Of a stretch of DNA of 64,000 bases, positions 25,506-36,329 are shown in pieces (positions within the stretch are counted from its first letter, which is position 1; each line of letters begins with the position of its first letter). Under the pieces are notes generated by a model that saw only the letters and a program-made list of their open reading frames with translations, had not been told where the DNA came from and searched no databases. A program made the position numbers and the translations under genes. Location of the stretch: positions 496,001 to 560,000 of the forward strand of contig CAWKAP010000004.1 in the NCBI GenBank assembly GCA_963847675.1, read 5' to 3'. This stretch comes from JADJWR01 sp963847675 (GTDB lineage Bacteria > Pseudomonadota > Gammaproteobacteria > Burkholderiales > Burkholderiaceae_F).

Positions 25506-27595
25506 ACTCGACCGGCCGGGGTCGGAAAGCACGTTCAGCCAGGAAGGACAGCGGGAGCGAACCGCCGCGCGAGTCGATGCGCGCGCGGCTGGAGCGGCTC
25601 GGTCTCACGCGCGACTGGGACTTCCTGCTCCACCTGCCGCTGCGCTGGATCGACGAGACGCTCGTCACGCCGATCGGCCAGCTCGTGCCCGGCACCGAGC
25701 AGCAGGTCGAGGGCGAGGTCGTCGCCAGCGAGATCGCGATTCGCGGCCGCCGGCAGCTGCTGGTGCGCCTGGCGGACCCGGACGGCGAACTGCTGCTGCG
25801 CTTCTTCCACTTCTACCCGTCGACGCGGCAGCAGCTCGGCGTCGGGCGGCGCGTGCGCGTCTACGGGCCGGTGCGCGGCGGACTGATGGGCCTGGAGATC
25901 GTGCATCCGCGCGTTCATCCGGTGCGGGCCGGGGAGGCGCTGCCGCAGCGGCTCACGCCGATCTACCCGACCACCGAAGGCATCGGCCAGGCGTGGCTGC
26001 GCGCGCGCATCGAGCGTGCCCTGCGCGACGTCGAGATCACCGAGACCGTGCCGGCCGAGCTGCTCGCCGGCATCGGCCTGCCGCCGCTGCGCGAGGCGAT
26101 TGCGCAACTGCACCGGCCGCCGCAGGGTGCCGACGCTGCCGCGCTGGCGCAGCACCACGGCCCGCTGTGGGAGCGGATCAGGTTCGACGAATTGCTGGCG
26201 CAGCAGATCTCGCTGCGCACGGCGCGGGCGCGTCGCGCCGAGCGATTCGCACCGGCGCTGGCGGCGGACGGCGACCTGGTGGCGCGGCTGCATGCGGCGC
26301 TGCCGTTTGAGTTGACCGCGGCTCAGCAACGCGTGTGGCGTGAGATCGAGGCGGATCTCGCGCGCGCCGTGCCGATGCAACGCCTGATTCAGGGCGATGT
26401 CGGCAGCGGCAAGACGGTGGTCGCGGCACTGGCGGCGGCGCAGGCCATCGCGGCCGGCTTCCAGGCCGCGCTGATGGCGCCGACCGAGATCCTTGCCGAA
26501 CAGCATTTCGGACGCATCGCGCAGTGGCTTTCCCCGCTCGGCGTGCGCGTGGCCTGGCTGGCCGGCAAGCAGAAGGCGGCCGAAAAGCGCGCCGCGCAGC
26601 AAGCGGCGGCCGACGGCAGTGCGCAACTCGTCGTCGGTACCCACGCGCTGATCCAGGATGCGGTCGAGTTCGCCAACCTCGGCCTGGCGATCGTCGACGA
26701 GCAGCACCGTTTCGGCGTGGCGCAGCGGCTGCGGCTGCGCTCGCGGGCGGGCGCGGCCGAGCAGACGCCGCACCTGCTGATGCTGTCGGCCACGCCGATT
26801 CCGCGCACGCTGGCGATGAGCTATTACGCCGACCTCGACGTGTCGGTGATCGACGAGCTGCCGCCGGGCCGCCAGCCGGTGGTCACCAAGCTGGTGGCGG
26901 CCGGCCGTCGCGACGAGGTGCTCGCGCGCGTCCGCGCGGAGGCGGCGCGCGGGGCGCAGGTCTACTGGGTCTGCCCGCTGGTCGACGAAGGCGAGGACGA
27001 GTCGACCGCCGAACTGACCGCCGCCACGCGCATGTACGAAGACACGCGCGCGCTGCTGCCGGAACTGCGCTTCGGCCTGCTGCACGGCCAGCTGCCGCCG
27101 GCAGAGAAGACCGCGGTGATGCGCCGCTTCGCGGCCGGCGAGATCGACGTGCTGGTGGCGACCACCGTGATCGAGGTCGGCGTCGACGTGCCCAACGCCA
27201 CGCTGATGGTGGTCGAGCATGCGCAGCGCTTCGGGCTGGCGCAGCTGCACCAGCTGCGCGGCCGCATCGGCCGGGGAACCGAAAGGAGCTTCTGCGTGCT
27301 GCTCTACGACGAGCCGCTGTCGGAAGCGGCGCGCGAGAGGCTGAAGATCCTCTACGAGTCGGCCGACGGTTTCGAGATTGCGCGCCGCGACCTGCAGCTG
27401 CGCGGTCCGGGCGAATTCCTTGGCGCGCGCCAGTCGGGCGTGCCGCTGCTGCGCTTCGCCGACCTGGAGCGCGACGTCGACCTGCTCGAGCGTGCCCGCG
27501 ACGTGGCGCTGAAGATGCTCGCCTTACACCCGGAGCAGGCGGCCGCGCACGTGAAGCGCTGGCTGGGCGCGCGCGCCGAGTACCTCGTTGCATGA
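25502..27595 (+). CDS. recG: ATP-dependent DNA helicase RecG
   Basis: A 697-residue branch-migration helicase that regresses stalled forks and unwinds Holliday junctions. The N-terminal wedge (OB-fold) domain runs to about residue 165. The helicase core has motif I GDVGSGKTVVA, motif II DEQHRF, LSATPIPRTLAM, and the C-terminal TTVIEVGVDVPNATLMVVEHAQRFGL and QLRGRIGRG. The GTG start at 25502 overlaps the ridA stop. Length is normal. Confidence 0.97.
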   Translation: MNSTGRGRKARSARKDSGSEPPRESMRARLERLGLTRDWDFLLHLPLRWIDETLVTPIGQLVPGTEQQVEGEVVASEIAIRGRRQLLVRLADPDGELLLRFFHFYPSTRQQLGVGRRVRVYGPVRGGLMGLEIVHPRVHPVRAGEALPQRLTPIYPTTEGIGQAWLRARIERALRDVEITETVPAELLAGIGLPPLREAIAQLHRPPQGADAAALAQHHGPLWERIRFDELLAQQISLRTARARRAERFAPALAADGDLVARLHAALPFELTAAQQRVWREIEADLARAVPMQRLIQGDVGSGKTVVAALAAAQAIAAGFQAALMAPTEILAEQHFGRIAQWLSPLGVRVAWLAGKQKAAEKRAAQQAAADGSAQLVVGTHALIQDAVEFANLGLAIVDEQHRFGVAQRLRLRSRAGAAEQTPHLLMLSATPIPRTLAMSYYADLDVSVIDELPPGRQPVVTKLVAAGRRDEVLARVRAEAARGAQVYWVCPLVDEGEDESTAELTAATRMYEDTRALLPELRFGLLHGQLPPAEKTAVMRRFAAGEIDVLVATTVIEVGVDVPNATLMVVEHAQRFGLAQLHQLRGRIGRGTERSFCVLLYDEPLSEAARERLKILYESADGFEIARRDLQLRGPGEFLGARQSGVPLLRFADLERDVDLLERARDVALKMLALHPEQAAAHVKRWLGARAEYLVA

Positions 27596-27751
27596 TGCCT
27601 TTAGCGGTCTGATCCGCCAGCGGCGGCGAAGACGGCGCTGCGCGCCATGACGGCCACCGCGCGGCCTATGATTTGCTCGAGAGAGAGCTGAGCGCCCTCA
27701 TCGCCGGCGCAGCCGGCATTACCGCGCGGCAAGCGCCGCGCATCCTTTCTT

Positions 27752-28696
27752 ATGACTCTGACCGAACTGAAATACATCGTCGCCGTGGCCCGCGAGCGGC
27801 ACTTCGGCCGCGCCGCCGAGGCCTGCTTCGTCAGTCAGCCGACGCTGTCGGTGGCGATCAAGAAGCTGGAGGACGAACTCGGCGTGGTGCTGTTCGAGCG
27901 CGGCAGCAGCGAGGTGTCGCTGACGCCCTCCGGCGAGCGCATCGTGGTGCAGGCGCAGCGTGTGCTCGACGAGGCGGCGCGGGTGAAGGAACTCGCCAAG
28001 CAGGGCAAGGATCCGCTCAGCGGCGCCTTGCGCGTCGGCGTGATCTACACGATCAGCCCGTACCTGCTGCCGACGCTGGTCCGCCAGCTGCTGCGCGACG
28101 CGCCGCAGATGCCGCTGCTGCTCAACGAAAATTTCACCGTCAAGCTGCTCGAGCTGCTGAAGAACGGCGAGATCGACGTGGCGATCCTGGCGCTGCCGCT
28201 GCCGGATTCCGGCGTGATGATCCAGCCCGTTTACGACGAGCAGTTCATCGTCGCCGTGCCGCGCGCGCACCCGTGGGCGAAGCGGCGCGCCATCTCGGCC
28301 GACGATCTGAAGAAGGAAACGATGCTGCTGCTCGGCAGCGGGCACTGTTTCCGCGACCAGGTGCTCGAGGTCTGCCCGGAACTGTCGCGCTTCTCGACCG
28401 GCGCCGAGGGCATCCAGAAGACCTTCGAGGGCTCGTCGCTGGAAACGATCCGCCACATGGTGGCCTCGGGCCTCGGCGTCACCGTACTGCCGATGAGTTC
28501 GATTCCCGCCAAGCTCCCGCGCGACTCGCTGATCGCGTATCTGCCGTTCAGGAAACCCGTGCCCGATCGGCGCGTGGTGCTGGCCTGGCGCAAGAGTTTC
28601 ACGCGTGGCGCGGCAATCGAGGTGCTGCGGCAGGCCATTGTCAAGTGCCCGCTGCACGGTGTGACCAAGCTCGATCTGCCGGCCGAGTCATCGTGA
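27752..28696 (+). CDS. oxyR: Hydrogen peroxide sensor OxyR
   Basis: A 314-residue LysR-type regulator. The N-terminal winged helix is at about residues 1-60 (LKYIVAVARERHFGRAA...SQPTLSVAIKKLE). Both redox cysteines lie at C199 and C208 (GSGHCFRDQVLEVC), exactly as in E. coli OxyR, so disulfide sensing of peroxide is expected. It activates catalase, Dps and peroxiredoxin genes in relatives. The gene is followed on the same strand by a dps-type gene, a likely target. A 156-bp gap separates it from recG. Confidence 0.95.
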   Translation: MTLTELKYIVAVARERHFGRAAEACFVSQPTLSVAIKKLEDELGVVLFERGSSEVSLTPSGERIVVQAQRVLDEAARVKELAKQGKDPLSGALRVGVIYTISPYLLPTLVRQLLRDAPQMPLLLNENFTVKLLELLKNGEIDVAILALPLPDSGVMIQPVYDEQFIVAVPRAHPWAKRRAISADDLKKETMLLLGSGHCFRDQVLEVCPELSRFSTGAEGIQKTFEGSSLETIRHMVASGLGVTVLPMSSIPAKLPRDSLIAYLPFRKPVPDRRVVLAWRKSFTRGAAIEVLRQAIVKCPLHGVTKLDLPAESS

Positions 28697-28725
28697 CTGG
28701 CTATCGGTCCATTGAGAAATGGCAA

Positions 28726-28755
28726 TTGGCCGGCGACGAGGTCGACCGATAAAAT
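28726..28755 (+). promoter_or_regulatory. Putative dps promoter
   Basis: TTGGCC (28726-28731) and TAAAAT (28750-28755) with an 18-bp spacer, 19 bp before the dps start. OxyR contact just upstream is likely from the neighbouring gene but no clear OxyR motif was resolved. Confidence 0.45.
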
Positions 28756-28773
28756 TCGGCAACCTCTGAGGAC

Positions 28774-29298
28774 ATGGAGAAAGCGATGGCCAAGAAGAAA
28801 GCACAGGCGAAGATGACGGCGGTAGCTGCGCCGGTGATCGACATCGGTATCGACGCCAAGGACCGCGCGAGGATTGCCGAGGCGCTGTCGCGCCTGCTCG
28901 CCGACACTTATGCGCTGTACCTGAAGACGCACAGCTTTCACTGGAATGTCGAAGGTCCGATGTTCAACACGCTGCACCTGATGTTCATGGAGCAGTACAC
29001 GGAGCTGTGGAACGCCCTCGACGAGATCGCCGAGCGCATCCGCGCGCTCGGCTACCCGGCGCCGGGCAGCTACAAGGCGTTTGCAAAGCTGTCGTCGATC
29101 GAGGACACCGACGGCGTGCCCGAGGCGATGGCGATGGTGCGTGAACTCGTCAAGGGCCACGAGGCGGTGGTGCGCACCGCGCGCGCCGCGTTCGGCCCGG
29201 CCGGGAAATCGGGCGACGAGTCCACCGCCGACCTGCTGACCCAGCGCCTGCAGATTCACGAGAAAACGGCCTGGATGCTCAGGAGCCTGCTCAAGTAG
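28774..29298 (+). CDS. dps: Dps-family ferritin-like DNA-protection protein
   Basis: A 174-residue ferritin-like protein forming 12-subunit shells that oxidise Fe2+ with peroxide and shield DNA. The lysine-rich N-terminus (MAKKKAQAK) suits DNA binding. Ferroxidase-type residues appear in LKTHSFHWNVEGPMF and EQYTELWNALDEIAERIRALG. The C-terminal helix carries QIHEKTAWMLRSLLK. A second ATG five codons in is possible. Its place directly after oxyR supports induction by peroxide. Confidence 0.94.
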   Translation: MEKAMAKKKAQAKMTAVAAPVIDIGIDAKDRARIAEALSRLLADTYALYLKTHSFHWNVEGPMFNTLHLMFMEQYTELWNALDEIAERIRALGYPAPGSYKAFAKLSSIEDTDGVPEAMAMVRELVKGHEAVVRTARAAFGPAGKSGDESTADLLTQRLQIHEKTAWMLRSLLK

Positions 29299-29403
29299 GC
29301 TTTTCGAAAGCGGTTAGCCAGGCGGTTATTCGTCGAAGGCCAGCTTCGCCCAGCGAGGTTGCGCGGGCGAAGCGAGCGGCATCAGCAAGGAAGCCGTGCG
29401 CAG

Positions 29404-30468
<1,065 letters not shown>

Positions 30469-30488
30469 GGCTTCTAGTGACCAGTGAA

Positions 30489-30575
30489 GGCCGCTGCGCG
30501 GCCGGAGACGCGCGCTGCGCGAGTGGTGAACGAAGTCGCTGCCGGGGTGGGCGGCGTACGGGCCGCGCAGCGGCC
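30489..30575. repeat. Inverted repeat and hairpins between ugpE and ugpC
   Basis: GGCCGCTGCGCGGCC (30489-30503) has its exact reverse complement at 30561-30575, and each arm can also fold on itself. The following GGCCGAAGGCC adds another hairpin. Such structures within an operon can stabilise upstream mRNA or reduce expression of the distal gene. Confidence 0.65.
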
Positions 30576-30604
30576 GTCACGGCGGCCGAAGGCCGCGGCA
30601 CGCT

Positions 30605-31454
30605 TCACTTCTCCGTCTCCACCAGGCCCTTGACGAACCATTTCTGCATCAGCAGCACCACCGCCGCTGGCGGGAGCATGGCCAGCATCGCGGTGGCCAT
30701 CACCAGGTTCCATTCGTTGGCCGCATCGCCGCCGACGATCATCCGCTTGATGCCGATCACCACCGTGTACATCGACTCCTCGCTGGTGATCAGCAGCGGC
30801 CAGAGGTACTGGTTCCAGCCGTAGATGAACTGGATCACGAACAGCGCCGCCATGCTGGTCTTCGACAGCGGCACCACGACGTCCAAGAAGAAGCGCATCG
30901 GGCCGGCGCCGTCGATTCGCGCGGCCTCGGCCAGCTCGTCGGGAATGGTCATGAAGAACTGGCGGAACAGGAAGGTCGCGGTCGCCGAGGCGATCAGCGG
31001 CAGCGTCAGCCCGGCGTAGGTGTTGAGCAGCCCGAGGTCGGCGATGACCTTGAAGGTGGGGATGATGCGCACCTCGACCGGCAGCATCAGCGTGACGAAG
31101 ATCATCCAGAAGAAGAAGTTGCGCAGCGGGAAGCGGAAATAGACGATTGCGAAGGACGAAAGGATCGAGATCGAGATCTTCCCGATCGGGATCGCCAGCG
31201 CCATGATCATGCTGTTGACCAGCATCGTCGCCGACGGCCGCCTTCGAGCCGGTGGTCGTTCCGGCGGCCAGCACCTGGCTGTAGTTCTCGACCAGGTGGT
31301 CGCCCGGCAGCAGCGGCATCGGCACCGACATGATCTGCTCGAAGGTCAGCGTCGAGGCGACGAAGGTGACGTAGATCGGAAACGCGACCAGCACCGCGCC
31401 GAGGATCAGCACGGCGTGCGAGACGATGTCCAGCAGGGGTCGTTTCTCGACCAT
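30605..31454 (-). CDS. ugpE: Glycerol-3-phosphate ABC permease UgpE, one frame break
   Basis: MalG-type inner-membrane permease of about 283 residues, starting at 31454 (MVEKRPLLDIVSHAVLILG). One extra base near 31229 interrupts it; after it the frame resumes as TMLVNSMIMALAIPIGKISISILSSFA. Six membrane helices are expected. The EAA loop, which docks the ATPase, is visible as DELAEAARIDGAGPMRFFLDVVVPLS. The C-terminus ends KWFVKGLVETEK. It forms the channel with UgpA. Its start lies 10 bp after the ugpA stop. Confidence 0.88.
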
Positions 31455-31464
31455 CGCGGCGGCC

Positions 31465-32346
31465 TCAGTACTGGACCTTGCGTTCGATGTAGCGGAACTG
31501 GACCACGGTCAGCGCGATGACGATGATCATCAGGATCACCGATTGCGCCGACGAACCGCCGAGGTCGGCCGACTTCACGCCGTCGTGGTAGACCTTGTAC
31601 ACGAGGATCTGGGTCGCCTGCGCCGGCCCGCCCTGCGTGGTCGCGTCGATCACGCCGAAGGTGTCGAAGAACGCGTAGACGATGTTGATCACCAGCAGGA
31701 AGAAAGTGGTCGGCGAAAGCAGCGGGAAGCACGATCGTCCAGAACCGCCTCGCCGGCCCGGCGCCGTCGATCGCCGCGGCCTCGATGAGCGACTTCGGGA
31801 TCGACTGCAGCCCGGCGAGGAAGAAGAGAAAGTTGTAGCTGATCTGCTTCCACACCGAGGCGATCACCACCAGCAGCATCGCCTGATTGCCGTTGATGAT
31901 CCAGTTCCAGTCGACGCCGAAGCCCTTCAGCACGTAGGTGATGATGCCGATCGACGGCGCGAACAGGAACGACCACAGCACGCCGGCCACCGCCGCGGCG
32001 ACGGCGTACGGCCAGATCAGGACGGTCTTGTAGGCGAGCGCGCCCTTGACGATGCGGTCGGCCATCACGGCGAGCAGCAGCGACAGGGCGATTCCGAGCC
32101 CGGCCACCAGCGCGCTGAAGATCGCGGTGGTGCGGAACGACGCGAGTAGTTCTCGTCGCCGAACAGGTGGCGGAAGTTCTCGAGGCCGACGAACTGGCTG
32201 CTCAGCGCCGAAGGCGTCCTGCAACTGGAACGAGTACAGATCGCCTGGCCCGCGGGCCAGAAGAAGAAGACGATCGTTATGGCCAGCTGCGGCGCCAGCA
32301 GCACGTACGGCAGCCATGCCGAGCGGAATACGACGCGTTTTTCCAT
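31465..32346 (-). CDS. ugpA: Glycerol-3-phosphate ABC permease UgpA, about four frame breaks
   Basis: MalF-type permease starting at 32346 (MEKRVVFRSAWLPYVLLAPQ). The conserved pieces lie in different frames: FVGLENFRHLFGDENY; then LASFRTTAIFSALVAGLGIALSLLLAVMADRIVKG (in outline); the EAA loop KSLIEAAAIDGAGPARRFWTIVLP; then FFLLVINIVYAFFDTFGVIDATTQGGP, ending FRYIERKVQY at 31465. Frame changes fall near 32225, 32213, 32150 and 31735. Two look like one extra base and two like one missing base. No domain is lost, so the gene is probably intact in the organism. Confidence 0.84.
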
Positions 32347-32370
32347 TCCGCCCGGCGCGCTGCTACGGGA

Positions 32371-33685
32371 TCACTTGTTGGCGGCCTCGAACCTGCGGAG
32401 GATCTCGTTGCCGCGACGCACCGCGTCGTTCATCGCAGTTTGCGCGTCCTTCTTGCCGGCGAACACGGCTTCCATTTCCTCCTCGATGACTTCGCGACCC
32501 TGCACGAAATTGCCAAAGCGCAGGCCCTTCGAGTTTTCGGTAGGGGCCTTGAACGTCAGCTGCTTCACAGGCATATCGCGGCCCGGGTTCTTGTCATAGA
32601 AGCCCATCTGCTGGGTTGCTTCGAAGGCCGACTGGGTGATCGGCACGTAGCCGGTGCCCGTGTGCCACTGCACCTGCACATCGGTGCGCGAAAGGAAGGA
32701 CAGGAACTTGGCCACGCCCCTGTATTCCTCGGGCTTTCTGCCGCCCATCACCCACAGCGAGGCGCCGCCGATGATCGAGTTCTGCGGCGCCCCCTTGACG
32801 TCGTCGTGGTACGGCAGGAAGCCGATCGCCCAGTCCGTCTTGCCCGCTCTGATGATGCCGGCCAGCGCACTGGCACTCAGCGTCGCCATCGCGCACTCGC
32901 CGCTGGAGAACTTGGCGTCGCCCTGGTTGGTACGCCCGGCGTAGGTGAAGAGTCCTTTCTTGGCCATGTCGCCGAGCATCGTCAGATGGCGGACGTGCAG
33001 CGGCGAGTTGGTTGTGAACGTCGTGTCGAGGCCGCCCATGCCGTTCTGCCTGGTGCCGATCGGCACGTTGTGCCACGCACTGAAGTTCTCGATGTGCACC
33101 CAGGAGGGCCAGGCCGTGGTGTACGTACATTCCTTGCCGGAGGCCTTCAGTTTTTCGGCGGTGGCGATCAATTCCTTCCAGGTCTTGGGCGGCACCGGCG
33201 GCAGGCCCGCCTTTCGGAAAGCGTTCTTGTCGATGTAGAACAATGCGGTCGAACTGTTGAACGGCAACGACAGCATGTTCCCCTTGACGTCCGAGTAGTA
33301 GCCCGTCACGACCGGCAGGTAGGCCTTCGGGTCGAAGGGCTCGCCGCTGTTCCTTCATCAGCTGATAAACGGGCTTGATTGCCCCCTTGGCCGCCATCAT
33401 CGTCGCGGTCCCAACCTCGAAGACCTGCAGCAGGTGCGGCGCCTGGCCGGCCCGGAAGGCGGCGATCGCGGCGGTCATCGACTCCGGATAGCTGCCCTTG
33501 TAGACCGTGACGACCTTGTATTCCTTCTGCCGGTCATTGAACTTGTCGGCCAGTGCGTTGAGCTGATCGCCAAGCGCACCGCCCATCGAGTGCCACCACT
33601 GGATTTCGGTCTGCGCATGCGCCGCCGGAACGGCGGCGACGGACAGGGCGGCGGCCAGTGCCGCGACAAGACGTTTTCTCAGCAT
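32371..33685 (-). CDS. ugpB: Glycerol-3-phosphate-binding periplasmic protein UgpB, one frame break
   Basis: Extracellular solute-binding protein of about 437 residues, first gene of the operon. Start ATG 33685 follows GGAGAT. Residues 1-24 are a Sec signal peptide ending AAHA-Q. Mature protein begins EIQWWHSMGGALGDQLN, typical for UgpB, with KGSYPESMTAAIAAFRAGQAPHLLQVFEVGTATMM (in outline) next. One extra base near 33345 breaks the frame; the remainder (VTGYYSDVKGNMLSLPFNSS... to RRFEAANK) runs to 32371. It captures glycerol-3-phosphate or its diesters for the ugpAE permease. Confidence 0.9.
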
Positions 33686-33806
33686 CGGGATCTCCTTGGG
33701 AAAATCGGAATAGTTCTCATCGGGCATGACCGGCGCGATACGATACTTTGGTCCGCTGCCGCGCGCAAAGCTGAGCGCTTGGTCCGGCGCGAGGCCACTT
33801 CAGACA

Positions 33807-34670
33807 ATGCCGATTTCCCGTCGCTTCCTGCTCTACGCCCGGCTGGTCCGTTTCGACAAGCCGGTCGGCACGCTGCTGCTGCTCTGGCCGACGCTGTCGG
33901 CCCTGTGGATCGCCGCCGAAGGCACCCCGGAGCCGCTTCACCTGGCGATCTTCTGCCTCGGCACGCTGCTGATGCGCTCCGCCGGCTGCGCCGTCAACGA
34001 CGTGTTCGACCGCGACTTCGATGGCCACGTCGAGCGCACCGCCGACCGGGTCGTGGCGAGCGGGCAGGTCTCGCCGGGCGAGGCGTGGGCGGTCGGAATG
34101 GCGCTGATCGGTGCCTCGGCGCTGCTGCTCATTCCGCTGAACCGGCTCACGTTCACGCTCGCCGTCCTCGGCGCGGCGGTGGCGCTCATCTATCCGCTGT
34201 TCAAGCGCTTCTTCCCGCTGCCGCAGGCCTGGCTGGCGATCGCATTCTCCTTCGGCGTCCCGATGGCGTTCGCCGCCGTGCGCGGCGAGGTGCCGGTGAT
34301 CGGATGGTGGCTGTTTGCGGCCAACCTGTTCTGGGTGGTGGCCTACGACACCGAATACGCGATGGTCGACCGCGATGACGACGTGCGCATCGGCCTGCGC
34401 TCGTCGGCCATCCTGTTCGGCCGCGCCGATGTGGCCGCGGTGGTGGGCTGCTATGCGGCCTTCCTCTTGCTGCTGGCGGCCATCGGCGTCGTGCTGCGCT
34501 TTTCGTGGCCGTACTTTCTGGGTTGGGCCGCGGCGGTCGCCATCGCCGGCTACCACTTCGTGCTGATCCGCAGCCGGCGGCGCGACGAGTGCTTCCGCGC
34601 CTTTCGCCACAACCAGTGGCTCGGACTGGCCATCTTCGCCGGGGTGGCGGCGCACTACGCGCTGGCCTGA
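33807..34670 (+). CDS. ubiA: 4-Hydroxybenzoate octaprenyltransferase
   Basis: A 287-residue integral membrane prenyltransferase attaching the polyprenyl tail to 4-hydroxybenzoate in ubiquinone synthesis. Seen: RFDKPVGTLLLLWPTL, the first aspartate motif NDVFDRDFDGHVERTADR, and the second DTEYAMVDRDDDVRIGLRSSA. About eight membrane helices are present. The ATG at 33807 begins MPISRRFLLYARLVR; an upstream ATG at 33726 adds residues without homology. It is divergent from ugpB with a 121-bp gap. Confidence 0.95.
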   Translation: MPISRRFLLYARLVRFDKPVGTLLLLWPTLSALWIAAEGTPEPLHLAIFCLGTLLMRSAGCAVNDVFDRDFDGHVERTADRVVASGQVSPGEAWAVGMALIGASALLLIPLNRLTFTLAVLGAAVALIYPLFKRFFPLPQAWLAIAFSFGVPMAFAAVRGEVPVIGWWLFAANLFWVVAYDTEYAMVDRDDDVRIGLRSSAILFGRADVAAVVGCYAAFLLLLAAIGVVLRFSWPYFLGWAAAVAIAGYHFVLIRSRRRDECFRAFRHNQWLGLAIFAGVAAHYALA

Positions 34671-34689
34671 CCCAGGCGCGCGACTGTTT

Positions 34690-35499
34690 CTACTGACGGC
34701 CGTATTCGTCGCCGAGTTCGCCGGCGCGACGGTGCGCCGCGTGCACGGCTTCGACGATTCGGGCGCCGACGGCATTCGCCTCCATCCAGGCCAGTGCGGC
34801 GGCCGTCGTGCCGCCCTTCGACGTCACGCGGCTGCGCAGCGTTTCCAGGGTTTCCGGCGAGTCCGCAGCCAGGTGCGCCGCGCCGACGAAGGTCTGCACG
34901 GCCAGCGCATGGGACTGCTCCGCGCTGAGCCCGAGTTCGACGCCGGCACGGGCGACTGCTTCGATGAAGTAGAAGACATAGGCCGGGCCACTGCCGGAGA
35001 CCGCGGTGACGGCGTCCAGCTGCGCTTCGTCGTCGAACCACAGGACGTCGCCGGCGGTGCGCAGGATCGACTCGGCCAGATCGCGCTGCGCGCGGTCGAC
35101 CTGCTGGGTGGCCGCCATGCCGGTCACGCCACGGCCGATCAGCGCGGGCGTGTTGGGCATGGTACGAACGATCGCATCCTGGCCGAGCCATCGTGCGATG
35201 TCGGCCGAGCGGGTCCCGGCGGCGATCGACACCACCAGCGGCTGGCCGATGTGCGCCCGCGCCGCCTCGCAGGCCTCGCGCATCTGCTGCGGCTTGACGG
35301 CCAGCACCAGCGCACCGGCGGCGCGCAAAGTCGGATCGGGCTTCGTCATGGCCTTCACCGCGAACTGCCGTTGCAGTTGCGCGCAGCGCTGCGGGTCGAT
35401 CTCCACGACGGACAGGTCCGTGGCCGAGCGGCCGGCACGCAGCAGGCCACCGATCAATGCGGCAGCCATGTTGCCGCCGCCGATGAAGGCGATCTTCAT
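34690..35499 (-). CDS. proC: Pyrroline-5-carboxylate reductase
   Basis: A 269-residue enzyme making the last step of proline synthesis with NAD(P)H. Seen: the Rossmann start IAFIGGGNMAAALIGGLL, VLAVKPQQM, VRTMPNTPALIGRG, AVSGSGPAYVFYFIEA and the C-terminal LRSRVTSKGGTTAAALAWME. Its ATG overlaps the yggS stop by 4 nt, a pairing common in bacteria. proA, the preceding enzyme step, lies at 40.9 kb. Confidence 0.96.
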   Translation of the reverse strand: MKIAFIGGGNMAAALIGGLLRAGRSATDLSVVEIDPQRCAQLQRQFAVKAMTKPDPTLRAAGALVLAVKPQQMREACEAARAHIGQPLVVSIAAGTRSADIARWLGQDAIVRTMPNTPALIGRGVTGMAATQQVDRAQRDLAESILRTAGDVLWFDDEAQLDAVTAVSGSGPAYVFYFIEAVARAGVELGLSAEQSHALAVQTFVGAAHLAADSPETLETLRSRVTSKGGTTAAALAWMEANAVGARIVEAVHAAHRRAGELGDEYGRQ

Positions 35500-36209
35500 C
35501 TGCTCCTCTCTCCAAAAAGTGCGGTTCCGATGCGCACCATTGTCGCGCCCTGCTCGATCGCCGCCTCCAGGTCGGCCGACATGCCCATCGACAGGGTGTC
35601 CCAGTCGGCGAATCCGGCCGCTCGCTGCGCGTCGAACAGCCGCTTCATCGCCGCCAGCGGCAAACGCTGTCGCCCCGGATCTTCCTCGGGTTCGGGGATG
35701 GCCATCAGCCCGCGCAGCCGCAAGCGGGGCAGCGTGGCCACGGCGCGCGCCAGTGCCGGCAGTTCGGCGGGATCGGCTCCGCTCTTGCTCGCTTCGCCGC
35801 TGATGTTGACCTGCAACAGCACGTTCAGCGGCGGCAGGTGCTCCGGACGCTGCTCCGACAGGCGCTGCGCGATCTTCAGGCGGTCGACCGACTGCACCCA
35901 GTCGAACTGCTCGGCGATCTGGCGGGTCTTGTTGCTCTGGATCGGGCCGATGAAGTGCCAGACGAGTTCAAGCTCGGGGGCCGCAGCGCGCACGACGCCG
36001 ATCTTGGCCAGTGCCTCCTGCACGTAGTTTTCGCCGAAATGCCGCTGGCCGCAGCGCGCAAGCGCCAGGATCGCCTCCGCCGGGAAGTTCTTGCCGACGG
36101 CGACGACCGTGATGGCGCCGGCCGGGCGGCCCGCCGCGGCCGCGGCCGCAGTAATCCGTTCAGCCAGCGTTGTAAGGCTGGCTTGCATGCGCTCATCCGA
36201 ACTCGACAT
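35496..36209 (-). CDS. yggS: YggS/PLPBP pyridoxal-phosphate homeostasis protein
   Basis: A 237-residue single-domain alanine-racemase-type barrel. Lys40 in TVVAVGKNFP is the PLP lysine; HFGENYVQEA, WHFIGPIQSNK, LMAIPEPEEDP, LSMGMSADLEAAIEQGATMVRIG follow in the family order. It buffers PLP and affects amino-acid balance. The start could be 36209 or the ATG at 36188 (MQASLTTL); neither has a strong Shine-Dalgarno. It is divergent from pilT and coupled to proC. Confidence 0.93.
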   Translation of the reverse strand: MSSSDERMQASLTTLAERITAAAAAAGRPAGAITVVAVGKNFPAEAILALARCGQRHFGENYVQEALAKIGVVRAAAPELELVWHFIGPIQSNKTRQIAEQFDWVQSVDRLKIAQRLSEQRPEHLPPLNVLLQVNISGEASKSGADPAELPALARAVATLPRLRLRGLMAIPEPEEDPGRQRLPLAAMKRLFDAQRAAGFADWDTLSMGMSADLEAAIEQGATMVRIGTALFGERSR

Positions 36210-36329
36210 AATCGACCGCCGCTGGTATCCGCCGCGCAAACTCGTTACCGGACAAGGGTTTGGCGCGAAGCGGGTGCCCGCTGTAGCTGGCTGCTGGCCA
36301 GTTTCCGCTGCACATTGCCGGACGCCTTC

